DNA of 64,000 nt from Sphaerotilus microaerophilus (lineage in GTDB: Bacteria > Pseudomonadota > Gammaproteobacteria > Burkholderiales > Burkholderiaceae_C). The stretch covers positions 2,108,001 through 2,172,000 of the forward strand of contig NZ_AP025730.1 of assembly GCF_023734135.1 (NCBI RefSeq), given 5' to 3'. This document shows, piece after piece, positions 1-9,700 of the stretch (positions are counted from its first letter, which is position 1; the number at the start of each line of letters is the position of its first letter). The notes under the pieces were generated by a model that saw only the letters and a list, made by a program, of their open reading frames with translations, did no database searches and was not told the origin of the DNA. Both the position numbers and the translations under genes were made by a program.

Positions 1-377
1 TGCCGGTAGGCCCACAGCGCGGCCCACCAGGCGGCCAGCAGGGCAATGCCGATGAGCAGCAGCAGGCCGTCCAGCGCTGCGGCCTCGGTGCGCACGCCAC
101 CGAAGGGGAAGGTCCAAAGGCCGTTGAGCCCGCCCATCAGCAGGGCGGCCGTGTGCAGCCCCGCCAGCGGCAGCGCCGCGCGAAAGAAGTAGCCCGTCCC
201 GGCGTCCCTGCTGCGCCGCGCCGCGCTGCGGCGCTCGGGCTGCCGCGCCGCGCCGCGCATGGCGGCCTCGGACGGTTCCGGGACGATCTGCAGCCGCGTC
301 GTCACGGCCTGCTGGGGTGTCTCGGAGGCAGGCGGGGGGGCGTTAGCAGGGGTTGGCTGCGCTGCCGCGGCGGTCAC
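1..377 (-). CDS. Partial membrane protein of unknown function
   Basis: An open frame runs from a GTG at 377 off the left edge, starting 8 bases after the stop of the response regulator gene, so the two are probably one operon. The first 40 residues are rich in Ala and Pro, then Arg-rich. Hydrophobic stretches follow (around FFRAALPLAGLHTAALLMGG and GLLLLIGIALLAAWW), suggesting at least two membrane segments. An in-frame ATG at 260 is an alternative start, and I see no strong ribosome binding site for either. The visible 125 residues do not let me name a family. The position next to a response regulator hints at a signalling or envelope role, but that is inference only. Confidence 0.4.
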   Translation of the reverse strand, partial: MTAAAAQPTPANAPPPASETPQQAVTTRLQIVPEPSEAAMRGAARQPERRSAARRSRDAGTGYFFRAALPLAGLHTAALLMGGLNGLWTFPFGGVRTEAAALDGLLLLIGIALLAAWWAALWAYR

Positions 378-384
378 AGGGGAC

Positions 385-1095
385 TCAGCGGAACAGGCTG
401 ATCAGGTGCGAGCGCGAACGCACGTCCAATGCCAGCAGCAGTGAGGACACGTAGTTCTTCACCGTGCCGAGCGACAGCTGGGTGGCGCTGCTGATCTCCT
501 GGTTGGTGCAGCCCGACAAGACCAGCTCCAGGATCTCCAGGTGCCGCGCACCGAGTTCGGCCACGCGGTCATACATGGCCGATGAGGGGAAGCGTGGGAA
601 CAGGGCCGAACTGGGCATGCCACCGGGCGCAGGGGCGGGGGTGCCGGCCGGCCGCAGCAGGTTCAGCAGGGCGGTGCGCAGCGATGCCGCGTCGCCCCCC
701 TTGCCGACATAGGCCACCGCGCCGAGCGCGCGGGCCTGGCGCACGACGAACTCGTCCTGCGTGCCGCTGAAGATCGCCACACGGGCATCAGGCTGGCTCT
801 GCAGGAACTGACGCAGGCCCTGCAGGCCCTTGCAATCGCTCAGGTTGAGGTCCAGCAGCACGGCGTCAATGCCCTGCTCGCGCTGGTGGACCTGGATCGC
901 TTCCTGCAGCGTCGAGGCTTCGAGCCACTCGATGTCCAGATCGTCGATGCGGCTGTACATCGACTTGACACCGCAGCGTACCAACTCATGGTCGTCAACG
1001 AGGAGTACGCGTGCTCGGCGCCCGGCGGCCTGGGGCGGCCCGTCGAAGGGCCGTGTCACTCGCGTGACCTCGGGTGCGCTGGCGATCATTTCCAT
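385..1095 (-). CDS. LuxR/NarL-family two-component response regulator
   Basis: DNA-binding response regulator of 236 residues. The N-terminal receiver domain shows the acidic pocket in VLLVDDHELVRCG, the phospho-acceptor Asp in DAVLLDLNLSD, the conserved Ser/Thr region in FSGTQDE and the Lys in YVGKGG. The C-terminal LuxR helix-turn-helix reads CTNQEISSATQLSLGTVKNY. I chose the ATG at 1095 because GGAGGAA lies 8 bases upstream; the open frame continues further upstream without a better start. No cognate histidine kinase is visible in the window. It is co-oriented with the truncated membrane gene downstream. The family regulates transcription after phosphorylation; the target genes cannot be told from sequence. 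Confidence 0.9.
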   Translation of the reverse strand: MEMIASAPEVTRVTRPFDGPPQAAGRRARVLLVDDHELVRCGVKSMYSRIDDLDIEWLEASTLQEAIQVHQREQGIDAVLLDLNLSDCKGLQGLRQFLQSQPDARVAIFSGTQDEFVVRQARALGAVAYVGKGGDAASLRTALLNLLRPAGTPAPAPGGMPSSALFPRFPSSAMYDRVAELGARHLEILELVLSGCTNQEISSATQLSLGTVKNYVSSLLLALDVRSRSHLISLFR

Positions 1096-1317
1096 AAGGC
1101 TGTTCCTCCGTGCCTCCCATGGATCGTGGCCCGAAACATCTGGCACCACCCTCCATGGTCTGATTTGAAAACACTGGCAAGACCTGCTATTGACCTGCGT
1201 TGTCTCCTTGCGGCGCAGAGTGTCGTCTTTTGTGACTTTAGTCACGCTCCGTTGGGCCGTCGACATTACCTTGGTCAGCGGCAGGGATCTGTTGCGCTGC
1301 GTAAGGTCCGCGCTGCC

Positions 1318-3183
1318 ATGACTGAACAGTGTCTAGCCTCGCTTGTACCCCGTTGGTCACCCATAAGGGGGGTGTGCGGCCTGATCGGGGTCACCCTGAT
1401 GCTGGTGGGGACGGCCTGTTCCACGGGGGGAACCGTGTCGCGGCCGGTGTCGCCCGCTGCGGCCAGCCCGGCCGACACGGACCGGATGGCGCCCGCCGGG
1501 ACCGTCGAGGGGGCCCGCGGCGGCGTGTCGCCCGTGCCGCCCGGGGCCGCGGCCAGCGGGCCCACGGAGCCCGATCGAGACCGCGAGGCCTTGCCGGCGG
1601 GCAGCCGCGCGGACCCGGTGCCCGGGGCCGAGTTGCGCACGCGCACGGCCCGGCTGCGGGTGGCCCGCTTCGAGGACCTGCCGGGCTGGTCGGACGACGA
1701 TCCCGCCGCGGGTTGGGACGCCTTCCAGCGCTCCTGCAAGGTACTGGCCCGGCGTGCGCACTGGGCCGCACCCTGCGCCCAGGCGCTGGCACAGCGTGAG
1801 CGCAGCAGCGAGGCACTGCGGGCCTTCTTCGAGCGATCCTTCACGGCGCTGCAGTTGCTGCACCCCGATGCCTCGGCCGAAGGGGCCGTCACCGGCTACT
1901 TCGAGCCCCTGCTGGCCGGCGCGCTTCAGCCGCAGGGGGGCTTCCGCGTGCCGGTCTACGGCGTGCCGCGCGACCTGCTGCTGCTCGACCGGCGTGAGCT
2001 GGCGCCAACGCAGCGCAGCGGGGTCATCGACGTGCGGCAGGAGGGGCGCGAGCTGCGTCCACTGGCGCGCGCCGAGCCCGGCAGCCTGCGGCTGGACCTC
2101 GACAGCGTGGCCGGCGAGCCGCACGACCGCCGCCTGCGCCTGCGCCGGGAAGGCGACCGGGCGGTGCCCTACTTCAGCCGGGCCGAGCTGACCAGCCGCG
2201 GCGAGGTCGATGCCCCGGTCATTGCCTGGGTGGATGACCCACTGGCGCTGTACGCGATGCAGATCCAGGGCTCCGGGCGCATCCGGCTCACCGACGGCCG
2301 GGTGCTGCGCCTGTTCTATGGTGAGCAGAACGGCCACCCCTTCCGCCCGCTGCGGGTAAAGCCGCGCGATGTGGCGCCCGCCTTGCGCACGCGCGGCCTG
2401 GGCCTCGCCGCCGGTGAGCCGGCTGGTGAGGAGCCGCAGACCTTTGAACTCGAAGGGGACATGCCGCCCGAACCGGCGCCGCCCACGCGCGGCCTGCAGC
2501 GCCCCGCAGCGAAGCCGGAGCCCCGGCGTGGCGCGGCGGCCGATGGCCAGGAGGCCACCCGGGCGGTGATCGAACAGCTCCTGCCGGCGCAGGACGGCGC
2601 AGCCGCGCCGGCGCGCGCCCGGGCCCGCCCGCCCGCCCGGCCCGCGGCGGCCCGTCCGGCTCCTTCAGCCCCTTCAGTCACTTCAGCCGCCCCGGCAGCG
2701 CCTGCCACAGCCCCCACGAAGGCCGCCCGCCCGGGAGTGGCCGAGGCCCTGGCCCGCGACCCCAGCTATGTGTTCTTCCGCATCGCCGAGGATCAGGCAC
2801 CCGACCCCGGGCCGGTCGGGGCGCTGGGTGTGGCACTGACGGCCGGCCGTTCGGTGGCGGTCGATCCCCGCAGCGCACCGCTGGGCTACCCGCTGTTCCT
2901 CACGGCCGAATCCGACCGGGCTGGCGGTGGGGGCATGCGCAAGCTGGTGTTTGCACAGGACACCGGCGGTGCGATCCGCGGCGCGGTACGCATCGACCAC
3001 TTCTGGGGCTTCGGCCGTGAGGCCGGGCGGCAGGCGGCGCGGACCAACCACCGCGGCCGGGTCTGGCTGCTGGTGCCCAGGGCCGAAGCGCGCGAGTGGT
3101 TCACCAGGGCGCGGCCGGCGATGCGCGGCAGCGCGGCCCTGCCGGTGTGCCTGGTGGCCGATGCCGAACACTGCTTTGAATGA
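1318..3183 (+). CDS. mltA: Membrane-bound lytic murein transglycosylase A with a long insertion
   Basis: MltA cleaves the glycan strands of peptidoglycan to give 1,6-anhydro products, usually from the outer membrane as a lipoprotein. The N-terminus carries a hydrophobic segment ending in a Cys (LMLVGTACSTGG), which looks like an atypical lipobox. The MltA domain begins near residue 190 (VTGYFEPLLAG) and includes IQGSGRIRLTDGRVLRLFY and QNGHPF. The 3D domain follows near residue 480, with VDPRSAPLGYPLF, QDTGGAIRGAVRIDHFWG and its conserved aspartates. Between the two parts, residues about 360-476 form a Pro/Ala/Arg-rich stretch absent from ordinary MltA, so the protein is 621 residues long against fewer than 450 usually. 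It reads into the T6SS block; peptidoglycan remodelling would suit trans-envelope assembly, but that link is inference. Confidence 0.87.
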   Translation: MTEQCLASLVPRWSPIRGVCGLIGVTLMLVGTACSTGGTVSRPVSPAAASPADTDRMAPAGTVEGARGGVSPVPPGAAASGPTEPDRDREALPAGSRADPVPGAELRTRTARLRVARFEDLPGWSDDDPAAGWDAFQRSCKVLARRAHWAAPCAQALAQRERSSEALRAFFERSFTALQLLHPDASAEGAVTGYFEPLLAGALQPQGGFRVPVYGVPRDLLLLDRRELAPTQRSGVIDVRQEGRELRPLARAEPGSLRLDLDSVAGEPHDRRLRLRREGDRAVPYFSRAELTSRGEVDAPVIAWVDDPLALYAMQIQGSGRIRLTDGRVLRLFYGEQNGHPFRPLRVKPRDVAPALRTRGLGLAAGEPAGEEPQTFELEGDMPPEPAPPTRGLQRPAAKPEPRRGAAADGQEATRAVIEQLLPAQDGAAAPARARARPPARPAAARPAPSAPSVTSAAPAAPATAPTKAARPGVAEALARDPSYVFFRIAEDQAPDPGPVGALGVALTAGRSVAVDPRSAPLGYPLFLTAESDRAGGGGMRKLVFAQDTGGAIRGAVRIDHFWGFGREAGRQAARTNHRGRVWLLVPRAEAREWFTRARPAMRGSAALPVCLVADAEHCFE

Positions 3184-3317
3184 GTGGTGCGCTGTGTGGA
3201 CGGGGGGCGCCGCTGCGTTACCTAAGTCACCCTGGGCGGCCGCAGCGAGTGACTAAGCTGATTGCAGGCCGTGCGGTGCCTGCATGAGCGGGCCACCTCG
3301 GCGGCCCCACAAGGTCA

Positions 3318-3356
3318 CCACCACAGGCAGCCACCAGAGGCGGCCACCAGAGGCAG
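3318..3356 (+). repeat. Three tandem copies of a 13-bp unit before tssJ
   Basis: Three adjacent 13-base units (consensus CCACCAGAGGCAG, with one or two substitutions between copies) end 7 bases before the tssJ ATG. The last copies supply the only purine-rich sequence that could act as its ribosome binding site. The rest of the 3184-3363 gap shows no further structure I can support. Confidence 0.7.
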
Positions 3357-3363
3357 CGTGAAG

Positions 3364-3936
3364 ATGCTCCCCACCGTTGTTGGATTTCCCTCCGCCCCGC
3401 CACAGCCAAGCGGCGCCTTCGGCGGCGATGTCGGCGCTGATGCGGCGCGCCGCGGGCTGCTCCTTCCCATGGCCGCACTGGGGCTGTGGGCCCTGGCCGG
3501 CTGTGCCAGCCGCGGCTCCGGCGTGGTCGATGCAGTCATCGGCCAGAAGCTCACCCGCCTGGGTGGCGTGGTGCAGGCTTCCACCGACGTGAATCCGGAC
3601 CTGCGCCGCCGGCCCTCGCCGATCCTGCTGCGGTTGTACGAGCTCAAGGCCGCGGCGGTGTTTTCGAACCTCGACTTCATGTCGCTGTTCCAGCGCGACC
3701 AGGCCGAGCTGGGCGCCGATGTCGTCGCCCGCGAGGAGTTCATCCTCCAGCCCGGCGAGAGCCGCAAGCTCGATCGCACCGTCGATGCCCAGGCGCGCTT
3801 CGTGGGCGTCTTCGCTGCCTATCGCGATCTGGACCGGGCGCGCTGGCGGGCGCTGGCGCCGCTCAAGGTGGGGGCCAGCCAGACCTGGGAGATCAAGGCG
3901 GACGCGCTGGGCGTGTCGATCAACCCGGCGCGCTGA
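3364..3936 (+). CDS. tssJ: Type VI secretion outer-membrane lipoprotein TssJ
   Basis: TssJ is the outer-membrane lipoprotein that anchors the TssL-TssM trans-envelope complex of the T6SS. The 190-residue product has a long N-region, a hydrophobic segment and a clear lipobox (ALAGC). A beta-sandwich-type region follows with family features such as PSPILLRLYELKAAAVFSNLDFMSLF and the EEFILQPGES segment. The first ATG of the matching frame is at 3364, directly after the tandem repeat. The gene is followed 27 bases later by tssK and heads the visible tssJKLM-tagF series, so it is most likely the first gene of the operon. Confidence 0.9.
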   Translation: MLPTVVGFPSAPPQPSGAFGGDVGADAARRGLLLPMAALGLWALAGCASRGSGVVDAVIGQKLTRLGGVVQASTDVNPDLRRRPSPILLRLYELKAAAVFSNLDFMSLFQRDQAELGADVVAREEFILQPGESRKLDRTVDAQARFVGVFAAYRDLDRARWRALAPLKVGASQTWEIKADALGVSINPAR

Positions 3937-3962
3937 GCGCCCAGCAGGAACCGGGGCGACCC

Positions 3963-5303
3963 ATGAGCGTTTACGACAAGGTCGTGTGGTCGCAGGGCAT
4001 GTTCCTGCAGCCGCAGCATTTCCAGCAGGAAACCCGCCACCTGGAGCAGCTGGTCGAGGCCCGGGCGCAGGCGCTGCGGGCCCACGGCTGGGGCCATGCC
4101 GAGCTGGTGATCGACGAGGCGCTGCTGGCCCAGGGCCGCGTGGGCCTGACCCGCGCGCGCGGCGTGCTGCCCGATGGCACGCCCTTCTCTGTGCCCGACC
4201 AGCTGCCGTTGCCCGCGCCGCTGGACGTCGGCGACGACTTGAAGGACGAGGTGGTCTTCCTGGCCGCGCCGCTGCAGCGGGTGGGGGCGACGGACTTCGA
4301 TTTCGGTGCCGAGGTGGCGCCCGGCCCCTGCCGCTATGCGGTGCAGGAGGATGCGGTGCGAGACCTGACCGATGCGACGGAGGACCCGGTGCCGATCCAG
4401 ACCGGGCGCCTGCGCCTGCGCCTGGTGCGCCGGCGTGACCTCAACGATGGCGAGGCCGCGCTGGGCGTGGTGCGGGTGCTGGAGCGCCGTGCCGACCGGC
4501 AGCTGGTGCTGGAGCGGGGCTACATCGCGCCACAGCTGCGCATCGACGCCAGCCGCCAGCTTTCCGATCAGGCCGGCAAGCTGGTTGCGGCGATGGACGC
4601 CTATGCGCGGGCCCTGACGGCGCGCATGGGCGACGCCCGCCAGGGCGTGTCGGAGATCGCCGACTTCCTGATGCTGATGCTGCTCAACCGCCACCAGCCG
4701 GTGCTGCGCCAGTTTGCGCTGGGCCCCCACGTGCACCCAGAGACGCTGCACCTGGCCTGCCTGTACCTGGCCGGTGAGCTGAGCAGCTTCGGCAGCGATG
4801 CCGGTGCGCGCCTGCCCCAGGCCTTCCCACCTTACCGGCATGACGACCTGCAGGGCTGCTTTGCGCCCCTGCTGCAGTTCATCGCGGTGCAGCTGGCGCA
4901 GGTGCCGGTGCCGCGTGCGACGATCATCGAGCTGACCGACCGCCAGCACGGCTTCCGGACCGCCGTGGTGCGTGACACGGAGCTGCTGCAGCAGGCCAGC
5001 TACGTGCTGGCGGTGCAGGCCCAGCTGCCCGCCGAACAGCTCTGCCAGCGTTTCCTGGCCCAGGCCAAGGTTGGCCCGGTGGAGCGCATCCGCGAGATCG
5101 TCAGCCTGGCGCTGCCCGGCATGGGCCTGCGCAACCTGCCGGTGGCGCCGCGGCAGCTGCCCTACCACGCCGGCTACCACTACTTCGAGGTGGACCGCAG
5201 CGGCGAGCTGTGGAAGCAGTTCGAGCGCAGCGGCAACCTGGCGCTGCACGTGGCGGGCGATTTCCCCGGCCTGGAACTGCAGCTCTGGGCCATCCGGCCC
5301 TGA
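3963..5303 (+). CDS. tssK: Type VI secretion baseplate protein TssK
   Basis: TssK is the cytoplasmic trimeric adaptor that docks the T6SS baseplate to the TssJLM membrane complex. The 446-residue length and the N-terminal signature VVWSQGMFLQPQHFQQ are typical of the family. The C-terminus ends in HVAGDFPGLELQLWAIRP, also typical. The ATG at 3963 is preceded by a GGGGCGAC stretch. It sits between tssJ and tssL in the order seen in many proteobacterial T6SS loci. Confidence 0.95.
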   Translation: MSVYDKVVWSQGMFLQPQHFQQETRHLEQLVEARAQALRAHGWGHAELVIDEALLAQGRVGLTRARGVLPDGTPFSVPDQLPLPAPLDVGDDLKDEVVFLAAPLQRVGATDFDFGAEVAPGPCRYAVQEDAVRDLTDATEDPVPIQTGRLRLRLVRRRDLNDGEAALGVVRVLERRADRQLVLERGYIAPQLRIDASRQLSDQAGKLVAAMDAYARALTARMGDARQGVSEIADFLMLMLLNRHQPVLRQFALGPHVHPETLHLACLYLAGELSSFGSDAGARLPQAFPPYRHDDLQGCFAPLLQFIAVQLAQVPVPRATIIELTDRQHGFRTAVVRDTELLQQASYVLAVQAQLPAEQLCQRFLAQAKVGPVERIREIVSLALPGMGLRNLPVAPRQLPYHAGYHYFEVDRSGELWKQFERSGNLALHVAGDFPGLELQLWAIRP

Positions 5304-5333
5304 TGCACTGCGACGAGCTGAGGAGGCTTGCCC

Positions 5334-6734
5334 ATGTCCGTTCCTGGTCCCAGCAACCCCATCGACCCCAACGATCCCTTCGCCCTGCCCGACAGCGGCG
5401 CGACCATCATCCGCCCGAACCCGGGCGGGCGGCCCGCGCCAGCGCGTCCTGCGATGGCCGGCCTGGGCAGTGCAGGGCTGCCGGACGTGGCCTGGCCCGA
5501 CCAGGCCCTCAACCCGCTGCTCGCGCTGGCCAATCGGCTGCTGCTGGCGGTGCCGCAGATCCGCTCGACCCGCCACGTGGCCGACCCGGCGGCGCTGAAG
5601 CACAGCCTGGCGCAGGCGCTGCGCGACTTCGCCTCCGCCACGGCCGCGCAGGGCATCACGCCGCAGACGGCGATGGCGGCCCGCTACGTGCTGTGCACCC
5701 TGATCGACGAGGCGGCCGGCGACACGCCCTGGGGTGGCTCGGGCGTGTGGGCCCAGCACAGCCTGCTGGTGCTCTTCCACAACGAGGCCTGGGGCGGCGA
5801 GAAGCTCTTCCAGCTCATGGCCAAGCTGGCGGCCCAGCCCGAGCAGCACCTCGACCTGCTGGAGCTGATCTACGTGGCGCTGGCGCTGGGCTTCGAGGGG
5901 CGCTTTCGCGCCGTCGAGAACGGCCGCGCCCAGCTGGACGCGGTGCGCGACAAGCTCGGTCGCATCCTGCGCCAGGCCCGCGGCGACTACCCGCAGGGGC
6001 TGGCGCAGCACTGGCAGGGCACGCCCGCGGCGCGGCGGCGCCTGCCCGGCTGGCTGCCCTGGGGGGTGAGTGCGGCGCTGGCCTGCCTGCTGCTGAGCCT
6101 GTCCTACATGGGCTTCAGCTACGCGCTGGGCGAGCGCTCCGACCCGGTGTTCGGCCAGATCCAGGGCCTGCGCCTGCCCGCCCCGGTGGCGGCGGTGGCA
6201 CAGCCGGCGGCCGAACCGCGGCTGGCGCAGTTCCTGCGGCCGGAGATCGCCGCGGCGCAGGTGGCGGTGCGTGACGAGGTGGACCGCAGCGTGGTCATCC
6301 TGCGTGGCGACGGCCTGTTCGATGCCGGTAGTGCCCAGCTGCAGCCGGCCCGCGAGGCGCTGCTCGGGCGCATTGCCGAGGCGCTCACGCAGGTGCGCGG
6401 GGCGGTCCTGGTGACCGGCCACACCGACAGCCAGCCGATCCGTTCGGCACGCTTTCCCTCCAATTGGCACCTGTCCGAGGAGCGCGCCCGCACGGTGCGC
6501 GACCTGCTGGTGGCGCGCCGCGTCGATGCCGCGCGTGTGCGAGCCGAGGGCCGTGCCGACGGCGAGCCGGTCGTGGCCAACGACACGCCGGGCAACCGGG
6601 CGCTGAACCGCCGGGTGGAAGTGACGCTGTTCGTCGGCCGCGAGCCGGGCCAGGCGGCGGCCGTGCCCAGGCCGACGGCGCCGGCCGCCTCGCAGGCGGC
6701 CCCCTCGGCCCAATCGGGCGGGAGTGCATCATGA
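5334..6734 (+). CDS. tssL: Type VI secretion inner-membrane protein TssL with C-terminal OmpA domain
   Basis: TssL (DotU/IcmH family) spans the inner membrane and partners TssM in the T6SS trans-envelope complex. The 466-residue protein has an N-terminal cytoplasmic DotU domain (for example LCTLIDEAAGDTPWG and AWGGEKLF), one transmembrane helix near residue 245 (VSAALACLLLSLSYMGF), and a periplasmic OmpA-like peptidoglycan-binding domain with GHTDSQPI and NRALNRRVEVTLF. The ATG at 5334 lies 7 bases after AGGAGG. Its stop overlaps the tssM start (ATGA), implying translational coupling. The extended OmpA-bearing form replaces a separate TagL-type peptidoglycan anchor. Confidence 0.95.
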   Translation: MSVPGPSNPIDPNDPFALPDSGATIIRPNPGGRPAPARPAMAGLGSAGLPDVAWPDQALNPLLALANRLLLAVPQIRSTRHVADPAALKHSLAQALRDFASATAAQGITPQTAMAARYVLCTLIDEAAGDTPWGGSGVWAQHSLLVLFHNEAWGGEKLFQLMAKLAAQPEQHLDLLELIYVALALGFEGRFRAVENGRAQLDAVRDKLGRILRQARGDYPQGLAQHWQGTPAARRRLPGWLPWGVSAALACLLLSLSYMGFSYALGERSDPVFGQIQGLRLPAPVAAVAQPAAEPRLAQFLRPEIAAAQVAVRDEVDRSVVILRGDGLFDAGSAQLQPAREALLGRIAEALTQVRGAVLVTGHTDSQPIRSARFPSNWHLSEERARTVRDLLVARRVDAARVRAEGRADGEPVVANDTPGNRALNRRVEVTLFVGREPGQAAAVPRPTAPAASQAAPSAQSGGSAS

Positions 6735-9700
6735 TCCGCAAGCTCCTGGGCTGGATCTTCAGTCGCTGGACTCTGGCGGTGCTCGGCCTGCTGGCACTGA
6801 GCCTGGTGATCGCGTGGATCGGGCCGGCGGTGGCGGTGGGCACGGCGCGCCCCTTCGAGCGCGCCACGGTGCGCTGGACCTGCATCGGCCTGCTGTGGCT
6901 GCTGGTGCTGGGCGGCCTGCTCTGGCAGCACTGGCGTGCCGGGCGGCGCAACCAGGCGGTGGTGGATCAACTGCTCGCGGCGCCCGCCGCCGGGGCGGCC
7001 ACACCGGCGGAAAGCGCTGACCTGGCCGCCGTGCGCCAGCGCTTCGAAAAGGCGATGCTCACCCTGCGGCGGGCGCGCTTTGAAGGCCCGGCGGTGGGCG
7101 GCAGCGGGGCCGCTGCGGTCGGCAAGAAGGGCTGGCCTGCCTGGCGCGACCGCCTCGCGGGGCGCTTCGGCCAGCTGGGCGGGCGCTACCTCTACGAGCT
7201 GCCCTGGTACCTGATCATCGGTGCGCCCGGCTCGGGCAAGACCACCGCGCTGCGCAACGCCGGCCTCCACTTCCCGCTCGGCGATGCGCTCGGCCAGGAG
7301 CGCGTGCGGGGCGTGGGCGGCACGCGCGACTGCGACTGGTGGTTCACCAGCCAGGCGGTGCTGATCGACACCGCCGGGCGCTTCACCACCCAGGACAGCG
7401 ATGCCGCGCGCGACCGCGACACCTGGAGCGGCTTCCTCGGCCTGCTCGGCCGGGCGCGAGCGCGCCAGCCGGTCAACGGCGTGCTGGTCACCGTGTCGGC
7501 GCAGGACCTGCTGGCGCGCAGCCTGGCCGAGCGCGAGGAGCAGGCCACCCGGGTGCGCCAGCGCCTGCACGAGCTGCACGAGCAGCTGGGCATCCGCTTC
7601 CCGATCTACCTGCTGGTGACCAAGACGGACCTGCTGCCCGGCTTCACCGACTACTTCGCCACGCTGGACAAGGACAGCCGTGCCACCCCCTGGGGCGTGA
7701 CCTTCCGCCTCGGCCCCGATGGCGAAACCGCCGCCGGCAGCCTGGACGGCCTGCCGGGCGAGCTGCAGGCGCTCACGCAGCGGCTGCAGGCCGGGCTGAT
7801 CGACCGCCTGCAGGCCGAGCCGGATGCGCCGCGCCGCCAGCGCATGTACGGCTTCCCGCTGCAGTTCAGCGCCCTGCAGGAGCTGCTGCTGCCCTACGTG
7901 CGCCAGGTCTTCGCGCCGTCGCCGTTCGAGGCCCAGCCCTTCCTGCGCGGCGTCTACTTCGTCAGCGGCACCCAGGAGGGCTCGCCGATCGACCGGCTGC
8001 TGGGCAGCATCGCGCGCAGCTGGCAGCTCGACCGGGCGGTGTTGCCGCCGCTGCAGTCCAGCGGGCGCAGCTATTTCCTGGAGCGCCTGCTTGGCGAGGT
8101 GGTGTTCGCCGAGGCCGGTCTGGCCGGTACCCAGCGGCGCTGGGAGCGCCGCCGCAACCTGCTGCTGGGCGTCGGCTATGCGCTGCTGGCGCTGCTGAGC
8201 GTCGGCGCGCTGGCGGCCTGGACGGTGAGCTGGTCCAACAACCGCCGCTACGTGGACGAGGTGCGTGCGCGCGTCGAGCAGGTGCGCCAGCTGGTGCAGA
8301 CCACGCCCAACCGGGCCACGCCCGATCTGCTGCCCCTGCTGCCGGCGCTGGCCGCCACGCGCGAGCTGGCCCAGGCCGGGCGCAGCGAGGGCGAGGTGCC
8401 GCCGGGCCTGGGCTTCGGCCTGTTCCAGGGACCCAAGCTGGATGCGGCCTCGCGCACCGTCTATGAGCGCATGCTGGTGGACGCGGTGCTGCCGCGGCTG
8501 GCGCTGCGCATCGAGGAGCAGCTGCGCCAGCGTGCCGATGCGCCCGAGTTGCAGTACGAGTCGCTCAAAGCCTATCTGATGCTGCACGATCCGCAGCACT
8601 TCGACGCCAAGGCGCTGGGCGAGTTGGTGCGTGCCGACTGGGAGGCCGCGCTGCCCCGCTCCGTGGGCACGGCCGAGCGCGAGCAGCTGCGCCAGCACCT
8701 GGCGGCGCTGCTGGCGCTGGGTCCGGCGGTGTCGCCGCTGCCGCAGGACCAGGCGATGGTCAACGAGACGCGGGCCCGGTTGGTGGCGTTGCCGCTGCCG
8801 CAGCGGGTCTACAACCGGCTGCGCCAGCAGGGCGTGGGCGCCAACGCGCCGGACTTCGTCATTGCCAAGGCCGGCGGAACCGCGGCCAGCCTGGTGTTCG
8901 TGCGCCGCAGCGGCGAGCCTCTGGCCAAGGGTGTGGCCGGCCTGTTCACCCGTGCCGGCCACCAGGAGGTGAGCGCCCGGCTCGATGCCGTGGCGCGCGA
9001 GCTGGCCGAGGAACAGGGCTGGGTGCTGGGCATCGCGGCGCCCGCAGCGGCGGCGGCCGACGTGCGGCAGATCGCCGACAACGCCCGGCGCCTCTACCTG
9101 AACGAGTACGCCAGCACCTGGGAGGCCTTCATCGCCGATGTGCGCCTGCGCCCGGCGCAGGGCATGTCGGACCTGGTGCAGCTGACCCGCGTGCTCTCAG
9201 GCCCTGACAACCCGATGGGCACGCTGCTCAAGGCGGTGGTGCGCGAGACCACGCTGGCTGAGCCCGACGACCCCGGCAGCCGCAAGGCGGCGCTGACGGA
9301 CAAGGTGCGCGAGGTCACCCAGGCGGTGAAGGAGGGCATTGCCAGCGTGGCGGGCGACCAGGCGGTGCCAGGCGCGCTGCAGGGCCAGCCGCCGCTGGAG
9401 AAGACGCTGGTCGACGACCGCTTCGCCCTGCTGCGCCGCTACGTGCAGGCGCCCCCAGGCGGCGGCAAGGCGCCGATGGACGAGAGCATCGCCCTGCTCG
9501 CCGAGGCGCAGCTGTACATGGCGGCAGCAGATCTGGCGCTGCGCGGCGGGGGGCAGCCACCGCCGTCCGATGTGCCGCTGCGGTTGAAGAACGAAGGGGG
9601 AAGGGCTACCGCTCCGGCATCCGGGCTGCTCAACGAATTGGCCGCCCGCAGTGCCAACCTCTTTGGTGAGTTGCTGCGCGAGCAGCTCTCGCGCGAGGTC

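Noticed and set aside
3819..6713. A 964-codon open frame on the minus strand opposite tssK and tssL
   Set aside because: High-GC shadow. The translation is Arg/Gly/Gln/His-rich with no recognisable domain, and the plus strand encodes clear T6SS proteins.
6119..8962. A 947-codon minus-strand open frame opposite tssM
   Set aside because: Same composition artefact; the frame opposite encodes TssM with an intact Walker A.
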